From Alteromonadaceae bacterium 2753L.S.0a.02 (GTDB lineage: Bacteria; Pseudomonadota; Gammaproteobacteria; Pseudomonadales; Cellvibrionaceae), in assembly GCA_007827375.1 (NCBI GenBank), contig VISH01000002.1, positions 4,055,001 to 4,119,000 of the forward strand: 64,000 bases of DNA, given 5' to 3'. A program made the position numbers and the translations under genes. Positions 54,144-63,894 of the stretch are shown here, one piece after another (the first letter of the stretch is position 1; each line of letters begins with the position of its first letter). The notes beneath the pieces were generated by a model. It had not been told where the DNA came from. It saw only the letters and a program-made list of their open reading frames with translations, and ran no database searches.

Positions 54144-54318
54144 CTGAGTGGAAGCGCGGTTGCTTACTGGCATTTAGCGACCGTGGCCAGGTTGTGGCGC
54201 ACCTGTTGCCTTCCATAACATTCATAGGATTGTCATTTTCACGCCAACAAAGCTAAACACTGTTGCTCCAGCATAACCCCTTTTTGCCATTGTTCATTTC
54301 TCTGGGGGGTACACAGCA

Positions 54319-56961
54319 ATGCGACATGTTAAGTATTTCATTCTATCTGCCGCCGTTTTACAAACCGCAAGCTTGGCAACAATTTGCCGCGCACAAACAC
54401 CTAATACGATTACCAGCTCTGAACCTGGTTTTGAAGAAGTGTTGGTAACCGGTACCAGCCTGTCTCGTCAGAAAGCACTGGAAGCCAAAAAAAACGCCAG
54501 CCAGGTTCTTGAAGCTCTCAGTACCGACGAATTAGGCCAACTGCCCGATAAGAATATTGGCGAAAGCTTAAACCGCGTACCCGGTGTTTCCATGCTGGTT
54601 GAAAAAGGCGAAGGTCGCTTCGTGCAGATTCGCGGTATTCAACCGGCGTTAAATAATGTCACGATTAACGGGATCTCACTGGGATCACCCGAAGCCGATG
54701 ATGGCGGACGGGCCGCCCCCATGGACGTCGTCTCAGGCAGTTTGCTTGGTGGGGTTCAAGTCGTTAAAACACCCACGGCCGATATGGATGCACAGGGCAT
54801 CGGTGGTACAGTTAACATTGATGTAAAAAAACCCTTCGACAACCCAGTAGACCTCTATGGTTATACCACCTTACGATATGGGTTTGAGGAACTTGAACCC
54901 AAAAACAAGGCCTATGGTGGCCACGATCCCTACTCTATAGACGCATTAATCTCTGGTAAAAACAGCGATAAAACTTTTGGTTGGTTACTCGGAGGCTCGT
55001 TTTCGTCCCGGGAGTATGTCGCACAGGGCATTTACCAGGATGACTGGGCTCCCATTGCCGATAATGCCAGCTTCGCGCTACCCCAGGAAGTAAAAAACAA
55101 TTATTACATTATTGGTCGCGAACGAAGTAACCTTTCGGCGGTATTGGAATTTAAGCCCACCCAGACCGATACCTATTTTGTGCGCGGTTTTTGGGCAAAT
55201 TGGGATGAATACCAACACCGCAACCGCTATCAGGAAGCACTAACGCAAGATATTACTGTACTTGATAGCGTCACAGGCACCTCTGGTCCAGACCGCATTT
55301 CCGCCAACATTCGCCTCGAAAGCCCCAAAAAAAATCTCTTCACCCTGGCGGCTGGAGGGGAGAACAAAACCGAAGAAGCATTGTTCGATTACTTACTGCA
55401 ATACAATAAAAATACCCTGGACGAGCCCTACAGCTATTGGGAATTTCGCTCCGGTAGAGACTTCGGCCCCAATAGCTGGCGTGTTGCCAATAATGGGATT
55501 GTGACTATTACGCCCGATCAGGGTACTCCCGACCGTCAGAATCCATCGTTAATCGACTTTCGGCGAGCGCGTTTTCAAGAACGCGACATGACAGAAAACG
55601 CACTGGTGGGGCAGATCAATTTTAAGTGGAACTATAGCGGCGCCAATTACGTAAAAACTGGCATTAAATTTACAAGCACCGACAGGGATAATAATTACGA
55701 CCTCAGCCGTTATGATGACGCTGGCCAGGGTTTAACACTGGGTACCGATCCCGCGTTTACGAACGGCGCCTTCACGAACGACGTGGAAGCCGGTGATGTA
55801 GCGAATATCTGGATGAATGTGGATGCCATGAATCGCTTCTTCAATAATTCCAGCAACGCCAGCTATTTTGAATTTAATGATGGCGATACTTTCGCGGGCA
55901 GTTATGCCAGCGATTATGAACTCACCGAAAATATTTATGCGGCGTTTGCGATGGGTTCCTGGCAATTTAACAGCACCGAAATTATTGGTGGACTCCGCGC
56001 TGAAGCAACGGATATCGACTCTGCCGGCTATATACGTAAACCCGACAGTACGGCAGAAAAAATAAATGCCAAAGGCGATTATATTAATTGGCTACCGTCA
56101 CTTTTACTCAATCAGAAATTCGGCAAGGCAACCATGTTGCGTGCCGCGATTACCCGCGGTCTCGGCAGACCCGACTACGACAGTATCGCACCCCGTTCGT
56201 TGTATCAGGAAGAAACTGGTGCGGGTGATCTCTCAATCGGAAATCCGAAACTTAAGCCACGCGAATCATGGAATTTTGATGTTTCCATGGAATGGTACCC
56301 CAACGATCTCACCTTACTTTCAGCAGCTGTTTTTTATAAAGATATAAGCAATGAAATCGTAAGCCGCAGCGAAAGCTTTGAAGGACAGGCAGCCATAGAT
56401 TCAGCACTGCGGGAACTCGGATTGAGCGGTACCATAGACTCCAGCATTCTAGACCAACTAACGGTAAGCACCCTGGAAAATGGTGAAAGTTCAGAACTGC
56501 AAGGTATCGAGCTCAACGCTCAAACACAATTCACCATGCTGCCATCGCCCCTTGACGGTTTGGGCGCTTCGATATCAGCGACATACATTGATGCCGAAGT
56601 TGAAATTGAGCGCAACGACAGCAAAGAAAAGCTGCCACTTCCCGGACAAGCTGAAACGTCTTACAACTTGTCGTTGTTTTATCAAAAAGGCAGCATTGAT
56701 GCCGCATTAAGCTACGCCTATAACGACAGCTTCCTTACCGATATTAACGGTAGCCGTGAGGAGGATTTGGACCAGGGCGAATTTGGCCGCTGGGATTTTA
56801 AATTGGCGTGGGCCGCGAGAGACAAGCTCAAAGTGTTTTTCGAAGCAGTTAATTTAAATAATGAGCCCACCACTGAGTTTCAGGGTGGCATTAATAAACA
56901 AAACACCGAGTATGAATATGTAGGGCGATCAGTTTACCTCGGTGTTTCCTACGGTTTTTAG
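54319..56961 (+). CDS. TonB-dependent receptor, Xanthomonas/Caulobacter type
   Basis: An 880-residue outer-membrane receptor with a signal peptide (about 1-26). The plug begins EEVLVTGTSLSRQKALEAKK and includes LPDKNIGESLNRVPGVS and EGRFVQIRGIQPALNNVTING, characteristic of the large receptor group that imports carbohydrates in cell-wall-degrading bacteria. The barrel ends in YLGVSYGF. It is followed 58 bp later by an exported companion (57020). The ligand, perhaps oligosaccharides from cellulose or xylan, is inferred. Confidence 0.9.
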   Translation: MRHVKYFILSAAVLQTASLATICRAQTPNTITSSEPGFEEVLVTGTSLSRQKALEAKKNASQVLEALSTDELGQLPDKNIGESLNRVPGVSMLVEKGEGRFVQIRGIQPALNNVTINGISLGSPEADDGGRAAPMDVVSGSLLGGVQVVKTPTADMDAQGIGGTVNIDVKKPFDNPVDLYGYTTLRYGFEELEPKNKAYGGHDPYSIDALISGKNSDKTFGWLLGGSFSSREYVAQGIYQDDWAPIADNASFALPQEVKNNYYIIGRERSNLSAVLEFKPTQTDTYFVRGFWANWDEYQHRNRYQEALTQDITVLDSVTGTSGPDRISANIRLESPKKNLFTLAAGGENKTEEALFDYLLQYNKNTLDEPYSYWEFRSGRDFGPNSWRVANNGIVTITPDQGTPDRQNPSLIDFRRARFQERDMTENALVGQINFKWNYSGANYVKTGIKFTSTDRDNNYDLSRYDDAGQGLTLGTDPAFTNGAFTNDVEAGDVANIWMNVDAMNRFFNNSSNASYFEFNDGDTFAGSYASDYELTENIYAAFAMGSWQFNSTEIIGGLRAEATDIDSAGYIRKPDSTAEKINAKGDYINWLPSLLLNQKFGKATMLRAAITRGLGRPDYDSIAPRSLYQEETGAGDLSIGNPKLKPRESWNFDVSMEWYPNDLTLLSAAVFYKDISNEIVSRSESFEGQAAIDSALRELGLSGTIDSSILDQLTVSTLENGESSELQGIELNAQTQFTMLPSPLDGLGASISATYIDAEVEIERNDSKEKLPLPGQAETSYNLSLFYQKGSIDAALSYAYNDSFLTDINGSREEDLDQGEFGRWDFKLAWAARDKLKVFFEAVNLNNEPTTEFQGGINKQNTEYEYVGRSVYLGVSYGF

Positions 56962-57019
56962 TTTCGCATACTCAAGATCTGGGGTAGTCATCAACTGGGA
57001 CAAAAAACTGGAGGTGCCC

Positions 57020-57892
57020 GTGCGGCTCATTAAATTTTTAGCAGGGTTTTTAATAAGCCTGACGATACAGGCATCTTCAGATTTTACACAACCAGATTAC
57101 CAGCCTCCGGTCATACAACAACTTTCCGCTACAACACTTAGGGAATTCGAAGCGCTTGAAGCCGATCAAGGGGTTGCCGTAGATAAACGCTATTTTTACG
57201 CTGTCGATAATAGCGTGATTGCGAAATACGAACGGAATTCAGGAAAATTTATTGAGCGTTGGATCGGGCCAAAACACGGTCTTATTAGACACATGAACAG
57301 TTGTTTGGCCATGCAGCGAAAGCTTTGGTGTGCGAACTCCAACTATTCACTCACACCCATGGCCAGTTCTGTTGAAATATTCAACACCACTCCTTTAGAG
57401 CACGATTCATCGCACAGTTTGGGATTAATGGACGCCGGCTCGCTGGTGTGGTTTGATAAAGTGAATTCCGGATTCATTGTTGGTTTTGCACACTACTCCA
57501 AAAAAGGTGGCGAGCCATACAAAAGCAGCGAATATTCCTCAGTATTGTTGCTGGACAAGCAGTGGCGACGCAGCGGAGGCTGGGCATTTCCCAAATCTAT
57601 TTTGGAACGGATGAAACCTTACGCTGCATCCGGGGGTGCACTGGGCCCTAAGGGCCTACTGTATGTGATGGGGCATGACCTGCCAGAAATGTATGTACTC
57701 GCAAAGCCTACAATGGGGCCTGTACTCCTGCATATTGCAACGATTAAATTGCAAGCGGAAGGCCAGGCCTTTAGCTTTGATCCACGAAACCCACAACAGA
57801 TCTGGGTGGTTGATCGACACGCTAAAAAAGTACGCGTTATCCAATTACCCCCTCCGCCACATATCCCTAAACATGCTGCTGCTTTTCGTTAA
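57020..57892 (+). CDS. Exported beta-propeller-like companion of the TonB receptor
   Basis: A 290-residue protein with a short signal peptide (about 1-17). The GTG at 57020 is chosen because GGAGG lies 5 bases upstream; the longer frame overlaps the receptor gene end. The body has repeated beta units (DQGVAVDKRYFYAVDNSVIAKYE; FIVGFAHYSKKGG; GPKGLLYVMGHDLPEMYVL; PRNPQQIWVVDRHAKKVRV), as in NHL- or phytase-like propellers. No catalytic motif is recognised. The position after the receptor suggests a substrate-related role in the periplasm. Confidence 0.7.
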   Translation: MRLIKFLAGFLISLTIQASSDFTQPDYQPPVIQQLSATTLREFEALEADQGVAVDKRYFYAVDNSVIAKYERNSGKFIERWIGPKHGLIRHMNSCLAMQRKLWCANSNYSLTPMASSVEIFNTTPLEHDSSHSLGLMDAGSLVWFDKVNSGFIVGFAHYSKKGGEPYKSSEYSSVLLLDKQWRRSGGWAFPKSILERMKPYAASGGALGPKGLLYVMGHDLPEMYVLAKPTMGPVLLHIATIKLQAEGQAFSFDPRNPQQIWVVDRHAKKVRVIQLPPPPHIPKHAAAFR

Positions 57893-58043
57893 CACAATGA
57901 AGCTTTAATCGAAGCAATTTCTATGCGATAGCAGAAAAGTTGTACCCGAATGTAAAACACGGTGGCAAGCTTCACAGTACGTACTTAACCTAGCCTGCAA
58001 ATCCCCCTCTTAAAAAATGGATCGTTCACGCAGGAGCAAAGTT

Positions 58044-59558
58044 GTGATCACTCATCGTTTTGCGTTTATTTTCGTCACCATCATGATCAATCTATTGCTA
58101 ACGAGTTGTGGCGGTGAAGCCGACGGCAGCGGCTCGTCTGCAAACAAAACTCCTCAGGCCTCCGCAACACCGGTTCCCGCAGTATTGGCAGAAGACCTCA
58201 ATGAACCCGACGACAATACTCAGCCGGAAAATCACGAAAGCTCTGCTTTTTATTTTAGTTACGACGATTCAGCAAGCACCGCTTCCAAAGAGCTGACCTT
58301 TACGGCCTTACAAGAAGGTCGCGTGCCACCCGCTAGCTGGGGGCGTCCCTATGAATATTTAAATTCTGAAAAATTCACGCATTTTAATGCCGATAGTTAT
58401 CTGCCGTTCGACGTTTCATTCGGCATCTATGCAGCACAAGCACTTGAAATACCTCTGAGGGAAGAAATCGACGACGCACTTTATGCCCTGGGCGTTAACA
58501 TCTCGGGGCCAAACATGACACAAGAAGAACGACCAAACGTTGTGCTAACACTTTTAGTTGACGTTTCTGGCTCGATGGAAGCCCCTTACGCCATCGAAAC
58601 GTACGGAGACCACCGCACGCTCCTGGATGTAGTTAAAGTCGGCCTTATGACCTTACTGGATCATCTTAAAGAAGGCGATGTATTAAATTTGGTAACTTTC
58701 TCCACCGGGAGTGATATTCCAGTACAAAACTGGTTTTACAACCCCAGCGATGACACCTTCACCAATGCAGTGGCGGGCTTATATACACAGGCCAGCACCA
58801 ACCTCAATGCGGGTATTACAAAAGCCTATGAAGCTGCATTACAGAGTTATCAAAGCCATAAAGCCAATCGCGTTATTATTCTCACTGATGCCTATGCAAA
58901 TCAAGGAGAAGTTAACCCTACAATCATCGCAGAAAATACCGTTATAAACGGCAGGGAAGGTATCCATTTCGCAGGAATTGGCATTGGCAATGGCTTTAAT
59001 GACCGCTTTCTAAATCAATTAACCGATATCGGAAAGAGCGTTTACGCGGCCATGATCAGCCCCGGCGATGCCGAAAGAATTTTCGGCGCGGGATTTATGA
59101 ATTTTATCGATAGCGCGGTTAGCGATGTCAAATTCCGATTGAGCTATCCCAATAACTTTACTCACTTCAGCAGTGCTGCAGAAGAAGTGTCTGAAGACCC
59201 GGAGCAAGTCAACAGCACAAATTTTTCTTACAATTCCAGCCAGTTTTTTCTGGAGCTGTTCAGCACACAAAATGCTAGCGACAGCGATACATTTGTGTTG
59301 ACCATTACTTACAAAGAAGCAGGTGAAACTCAAACCATCGAAATCGAAAAAACACTTGCGCAATTGCAGGCCGCCGGCGGTGAATTACACATTAAATCGG
59401 CTGCAGCGGCAACAACGCTCGCCAGCTTGGTAAATGGTGAACTTTCGTGTGATGTGGTTTTGGCATCGAGTCTTTACGCTGCCACAGAGGTAAGCGAGAT
59501 CTTCAGTAACTACCGTGATGCGATTGATCACTATTGTGCGCTAATCAACAAGAACTAA
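58044..59558 (+). CDS. VWA-domain lipoprotein
   Basis: A 504-residue lipoprotein (Cys22 in LLTSCGG). The GTG at 58044 has AGGAG 7 bases upstream; an ATG at 58017 is the alternative. The YfbK-like VWA domain (about 165-360) has a full MIDAS start in DVSGSM and the later TNLNAGI and ILTDAYANQGE. It is preceded by a von Willebrand-adjacent domain with FTHFNADSYLPFDVSFGIYAAQALEIPLREEID. This is the second VWA protein of the window; the two differ in layout. Adhesion or assembly roles are possible. Confidence 0.88.
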   Translation: MITHRFAFIFVTIMINLLLTSCGGEADGSGSSANKTPQASATPVPAVLAEDLNEPDDNTQPENHESSAFYFSYDDSASTASKELTFTALQEGRVPPASWGRPYEYLNSEKFTHFNADSYLPFDVSFGIYAAQALEIPLREEIDDALYALGVNISGPNMTQEERPNVVLTLLVDVSGSMEAPYAIETYGDHRTLLDVVKVGLMTLLDHLKEGDVLNLVTFSTGSDIPVQNWFYNPSDDTFTNAVAGLYTQASTNLNAGITKAYEAALQSYQSHKANRVIILTDAYANQGEVNPTIIAENTVINGREGIHFAGIGIGNGFNDRFLNQLTDIGKSVYAAMISPGDAERIFGAGFMNFIDSAVSDVKFRLSYPNNFTHFSSAAEEVSEDPEQVNSTNFSYNSSQFFLELFSTQNASDSDTFVLTITYKEAGETQTIEIEKTLAQLQAAGGELHIKSAAAATTLASLVNGELSCDVVLASSLYAATEVSEIFSNYRDAIDHYCALINKN

Positions 59559-59565
59559 GCATCAT

Positions 59566-60774
59566 TCAAAACAGTTCAATGTCGCCGGAGGTATCGATCT
59601 GATCCTCCGCCGCCACTGTAAGGGTTTCGGTAATAATCTGATGCTGATCTACCGCTAAATGTTCCAATTGATGCACCACATTTTCCATGGTATCGAGAAT
59701 GTTACTGCCGCACTCAAGAGTTTGATTGATACCTTGTGACGCATCGTCGAACTGATCCAGAATATAGGTTTCCTGATCTTCTTCGAGCCCCAGGCGGTGC
59801 AGTTCCGACGCCAAACTGGTATTCAGGGCTATCATGATTTCGCCAACCTGGGACTGGTTTTGAACCAGCATATTGCCAATTTCTGCAAGGGATTTGCGCA
59901 CAGACTCAACAGCCTGGCCCAGCTCGGCATTCTGCTGCTTGAACAACTGCTCGGCATCGATAATGCGCACTTTGGCGTCCACCGCACCCAACACGAAGGG
60001 AATAATATCCTTCAGTCGGCCATAGCGATTTCGGTCTTCCAGTGGCATGTTTTTGATTAACAAAGCCACCCGGGGATAATTTACCTGAGTGCGACACCCG
60101 AAATCCACGAAGCGTTTTTCAGTATGCAGCATCTGTAAAAGGTCTTGCTCCAAGGGTGCCACCTCGGTGCCTTTCGTGCTCGCAAAATAATTTTTGGTTC
60201 GAGCGCTAAACATTAACGAGGCCGACAATTGCATATCACGCAAAATATTAACAAGCTCTTCAGAAAGTTTATCAAGTGAGGGTACCAGATAAGAGCGCTC
60301 AATAAAGCGCACCGCTTTGCCCAGGTCTGCACTGGTGGCAATCGCTTCCAGAGCGGTGTCCTGGGCGCTTTGATAGGAGGATTCAAGCTGTTCTTTTTGG
60401 GCGATATAGACATCCATTTTTTCGAGTTTGGCGTTGAGCAATTCTTTGCTACAAGGTTTTACCAGATAGTCATCAGCGCCCACCTCGAAGCCCAACATAC
60501 GCTCGCGCACAGAGCTACAACCAGACACAAAAATAATTGGAATATGGCTGGTACTCTTTTGGCGTTTGAGAAAATCACAAACTTCGTAGCCATTGCGACC
60601 CGGCATCTCCACATCAAGCAGCACGATGTCCGGCTGCCAGGAACTCGCCATTTCAATGGCTCTTTCACCATCATTGGCGGTTTCTACCTGGTAGCGCTCT
60701 GCGATCGCATTAACAAGTACTTTTTGAGTAAAAGCGTCGTCGTCTACTACTAGAACACGGTTTATGGCTCCCAT
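59566..60774 (-). CDS. Response regulator with a non-DNA-binding output region
   Basis: A 402-residue protein. The receiver domain (about 1-125) has DDD at 11-13, phospho-acceptor Asp54 in LLDVEMP and Lys in LVKPCSKELL. No HTH, GGDEF or HPt motif follows. Instead come a coiled linker, a GAF-like alpha/beta region (about 155-290, ILRDMQLSASLMFSARTKN...) and a long helical C-terminus with Gln/Glu runs (EQLFKQQNAELGQAVESVRKSLAEI). ATG 60774 is used; a GTG at 60789 with AAGG 6 bases upstream is equally possible. It is convergent with the VWA lipoprotein, 7 bp apart. Signal and target are unknown. Confidence 0.87.
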   Translation of the reverse strand: MGAINRVLVVDDDAFTQKVLVNAIAERYQVETANDGERAIEMASSWQPDIVLLDVEMPGRNGYEVCDFLKRQKSTSHIPIIFVSGCSSVRERMLGFEVGADDYLVKPCSKELLNAKLEKMDVYIAQKEQLESSYQSAQDTALEAIATSADLGKAVRFIERSYLVPSLDKLSEELVNILRDMQLSASLMFSARTKNYFASTKGTEVAPLEQDLLQMLHTEKRFVDFGCRTQVNYPRVALLIKNMPLEDRNRYGRLKDIIPFVLGAVDAKVRIIDAEQLFKQQNAELGQAVESVRKSLAEIGNMLVQNQSQVGEIMIALNTSLASELHRLGLEEDQETYILDQFDDASQGINQTLECGSNILDTMENVVHQLEHLAVDQHQIITETLTVAAEDQIDTSGDIELF

Positions 60775-60864
60775 GGCTCCCTTTCGCACGTAAGACCTTA
60801 AGCTAACTCTAGACCAAAAATTGCACGCTTAGCACAAGATTACGGAACAGGAGGGAATAGCCAT

Positions 60865-60893
60865 AAAAAAAGCCCCGCCAACGATGGCGAGGC
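60865..60893 (-). terminator. Rho-independent terminator after the GH45 gene
   Basis: GCCCCGCCA (60872-60880), ACGA, TGGCGAGGC (60885-60893) pair with one mismatch. On the minus strand the stem runs into seven T (60871-60865). It ends the GH45 transcript about 70 bases after the stop. Confidence 0.88.
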
Positions 60894-60961
60894 CTTTTCT
60901 TATAAAGCGTTCCTACCAACCCAGCATTTCTTATTGCTGGGTTGATAGATAGAGCGAACGT

Positions 60962-62620
60962 TTAGTTACAGGAGGTATCGATATCGTTCAACCAACCGCG
61001 ATCCACACCGGAAACACCAGTGAGTTCTGCGGGGCATGCCACTTCGCGATACTTGAGCGCTGGGTTATCAGCAGCTTGGAACCAGTCTACGAACCACATA
61101 CAACCCTGATACAGATCGCTTAAACCACGGGCACCGAAGACACTCTCACAACGCTCTGCAACACAGCTCTTGTATTGGTCGAGTGACGCATTCCATCCCA
61201 GGTCATTCTTACATGCCGCCAGGAAGCCTCCATACTGAACACCCAGTTCATCGTTGGAAACACCCCACTGATCGGAACAGGCGTTAAAGGCACCAACACC
61301 ACCTCCGGGAACCAAGAGGTCAAACTGACCACCAGATACGTCGAACCCGATATTGGTAGCCTGAACAATCATGCGCTTGCCGAGCAGGGCTTTAGAACCC
61401 GGATCGTCGCCGGAATTGTGTCCCTCACCGGTGAATACCACTTCAAAGCAGCGACCACACACATCACCACTGGATGTAGCGGCAAAACCGTACGAGAGCG
61501 TGTCACTTACGGCCCATGGAGTCATACCGTGACACATATGTGCGTCACCGCCGTCACATGAGCTGGTGGCATCGACATCGGTTATCGGCAAGTCGTTAGA
61601 GCTACATGCACCCAGGGGTTCTACGCCATCGGGAACATTACCCGACCAGCTACAGTGCGCCTTACAGCAATCCCAGTAACGGGTCGCGTAACCACTGCAG
61701 GTTGGCAGGCTACCGCTACTGCTAGTGGATGACGAGCTCGAAGACGAACTGGAACTTGAAGATGTCGAACTGGAGGACGAGCTGCTGGAAGAGCTGCTGC
61801 TGGAACCACCGGTGGACGAAGAAGAACTACTGCTTGAGCTGCTCGAAGAACTGCTGCTGGTAGTGCTGCTTGAAGAACCACCACAGGCACCCAGGTTAGT
61901 CCATGAAGAATCGCTACCCGGTACAGTGGTTGTGTACCAATTCGCCTGATACAGCGTATTTTGGTAAACCATCTTATCGCCGGCGCCGGCATGATTGTAG
62001 GGACCGCCAGACCAGTCTTGCGAGGTCCAGTTAGGGTATTCATTAACACCACTACAGCTACCACCCACAACTCCGGAACTGCTTGATGAGCTGCTACTGG
62101 ATGATGAACTGGAGCTCGAAGAAGAACCCCCGGTAGAAGACGATGATGATGAACTGCTGGAAGAACTACTACTGGTTGAACTGGTACTGGATGAGCTGCT
62201 TGATGAAGAGCTGCTTGAGGAACTGCTTGTTGAACTGGCGGAGCCACCTCCGGTTACGTCCAATGCGGCAATGCCCGGCGTACCAGAGCCCACACCGCAA
62301 AACCCGAATTCAACGGAATTGCCCGGTGAAATCGTACTGTTGTAGTTGTAGGGCGTAACGGTGGCGCCGCTTAATTGACCATTCCAAAGATTATTAATGG
62401 TTGTTCCGTTAGTAGCGATTTCTACCGTCCAATTGGTGATGTTTGCAGTACCTTTATTGGAGACGGTGACATTGGCACAGTAACCACCTCCCCAACTATT
62501 TGAAACATTTAGGGTTGCTTCGCCGGCACCGGATGTAACCGCCTGGGCAAGGCTGGCGGACATCGCACAAACTGCAATCACCGCAGCTTTGGCAAAGCGT
62601 TTTTGAGTGTGTGTAAACAT
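60962..62620 (-). CDS. GH45 endoglucanase with CBM2 and CBM5 modules
   Basis: A 552-residue secreted cellulase. ATG 62620 is chosen because GGGAG lies 8 bases upstream and the ATG 15 bases earlier is part of that ribosome-binding site. Order: signal (1-27), CBM2 (about 28-120, VSNSWGGGYCANV, NLWNGQLSG), poly-serine linker, CBM5/12 (about 195-250, YPNWTSQDWSGG...YQNTLYQANWYT), poly-serine linker, GH45 (about 303-552). Catalytic Asp317 lies in ATRYWDCC (base) and Asp434 in QFDLLVPGGGVG (acid). GH45 inverts beta-1,4-glucans. Many Cys suit the disulfide-rich fold. GH45 is rare in bacteria compared with fungi and animals, so possible transfer is worth testing. Confidence 0.96.
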   Translation of the reverse strand: MFTHTQKRFAKAAVIAVCAMSASLAQAVTSGAGEATLNVSNSWGGGYCANVTVSNKGTANITNWTVEIATNGTTINNLWNGQLSGATVTPYNYNSTISPGNSVEFGFCGVGSGTPGIAALDVTGGGSASSTSSSSSSSSSSSSSSTSSTSSSSSSSSSSSSSTGGSSSSSSSSSSSSSSSSSGVVGGSCSGVNEYPNWTSQDWSGGPYNHAGAGDKMVYQNTLYQANWYTTTVPGSDSSWTNLGACGGSSSSTTSSSSSSSSSSSSSSSTGGSSSSSSSSSSSSSTSSSSSSSSSSSSTSSSGSLPTCSGYATRYWDCCKAHCSWSGNVPDGVEPLGACSSNDLPITDVDATSSCDGGDAHMCHGMTPWAVSDTLSYGFAATSSGDVCGRCFEVVFTGEGHNSGDDPGSKALLGKRMIVQATNIGFDVSGGQFDLLVPGGGVGAFNACSDQWGVSNDELGVQYGGFLAACKNDLGWNASLDQYKSCVAERCESVFGARGLSDLYQGCMWFVDWFQAADNPALKYREVACPAELTGVSGVDRGWLNDIDTSCN

Positions 62621-63135
62621 AGAAATAACTCCCATGATTATTATTGAAGTTTTTTGAATTCGGGAAAATCATGCAGGACTACTAAAGTGCTAACTTTTTT
62701 ATAGTATCAAGCACACATACACAGATTTTTTTATGGTATTCCGAATAAAAGTTTGCGCCATTATTATGATATTTTCTGTTAGCGCGATTTTACAAAGTTG
62801 TCTGAGCAACACGACAGCCTATTCTGCCATAACAACAACCAAATTGAACCATCGCAGATCACAAAACCCTTATTTATTTCCACGTTAACAGTGCTGTTAG
62901 CGATGCTGACTACAAATAACGGTTTTATCATAACAGTTGGTTTAACTCACTAACGCTCCTGCTTACCCCTGTACGCATAAAAATATATTTCCCTTAATTT
63001 TCAACAGGTTACAACAAGGCCAAATACTGGCATAAATCGTGAGATAGTAATCTGGTCAGTATCGAGACAAGCGTGCACTAGCCATTGTTGCACGGCGAAC
63101 TAAACCCTTCTGCGAATAAATTCATGGAGAAAATC
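62621..63135. other. Divergent intergenic region between GH45 and DUF2807 genes
   Basis: About 515 bases without a gene, containing the promoters for both neighbours. No clear repeat like that before the GH10 gene was found. Confidence 0.5.
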
Positions 63136-63780
63136 ATGAGCGCTAGAAAAAAAACTCTCGCCATCTTCGCGCTTTTTTGCGTTAGCATTTTTGTATTTGC
63201 AAGCCCTTCAGGTTCCGGTAACTCAGCTACAGAAAATCGCCATTTGAGTGATGTTAACGAAGTCGAATTAAGCGTTCCCGCACAGGTTACAGTCAGCCAC
63301 GGAGTATCCAATTTAAAAATAACAGCCGATGATAATCTACTTGCAGTTATCAAAACCAAGGTTAAGGGATCAACACTGCAAATTACCACGAATTCAGACA
63401 TACATTTCAAATCACCCATTAAAATCACAATTTCTTTACCCGACATCAAACGTGTTGCGATTCACGGTACCGGCAGTTTCGATGTAATCGAAGTCAATAA
63501 CTCAAACTTTGAAGGCAGCATATATGGCTCAGGCAAGATTACCGCAAGTGGTAAAACCCAAGCGGCAGAGTTTGAAATATTTGGCAGCGGAAAAATAAAC
63601 GCAGAAGAACTGCATGCGCAGAGTGCAAAAGTCAATATAGCGGGCTCAGGCGAAACTCTGTGCGGCGAAGTGGAAACGCTGCAATCTCAAATTGCAGGGA
63701 GCGGCACCGTTAGCTACCTGGGCAACCCCGCTCTCGAATCCACAGTCTATGGTTCTGGCGCGGTTGTCGCACGACGCTAA
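63136..63780 (+). CDS. Exported DUF2807 (head-GIN domain) protein
   Basis: A 214-residue protein with a signal peptide (about 1-24). A beta-helix-like GIN domain follows, with repeated short strands and Gly-Ser turns (IHGTGSF, IYGSGKI, IFGSGKI, IAGSGE, IAGSGTV, VYGSGAV). These proteins are predicted as surface or adhesin-like parts; function not known. ATG 63136 is chosen because GGAG lies 6 bases upstream; earlier in-frame ATGs are weaker. A strong terminator follows. Confidence 0.87.
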   Translation: MSARKKTLAIFALFCVSIFVFASPSGSGNSATENRHLSDVNEVELSVPAQVTVSHGVSNLKITADDNLLAVIKTKVKGSTLQITTNSDIHFKSPIKITISLPDIKRVAIHGTGSFDVIEVNNSNFEGSIYGSGKITASGKTQAAEFEIFGSGKINAEELHAQSAKVNIAGSGETLCGEVETLQSQIAGSGTVSYLGNPALESTVYGSGAVVARR

Positions 63781-63820
63781 TTAATTGAATCCCTCAGCAA
63801 ATGTTTAAAGCAATTTACAC

Positions 63821-63853
63821 AACCGCCAATTGGGCTCACAATTGGCGGTTTTT
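63821..63853 (+). terminator. Rho-independent terminator after the DUF2807 gene
   Basis: AACCGCCAATTG (63821-63832), GGCTCA, CAATTGGCGGTT (63839-63850) is a perfect 12-bp stem followed by TTT. Confidence 0.9.
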
Positions 63854-63894
63854 ACGATAAACCCTTACAGCCATTGTGAAACTCATAACTGACC

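Noticed and set aside
54319..57892. Iron-siderophore uptake role for the TonB receptor
   Set aside because: No siderophore gene, Fur box or iron-related partner is near; the receptor motifs match the carbohydrate-type group better.
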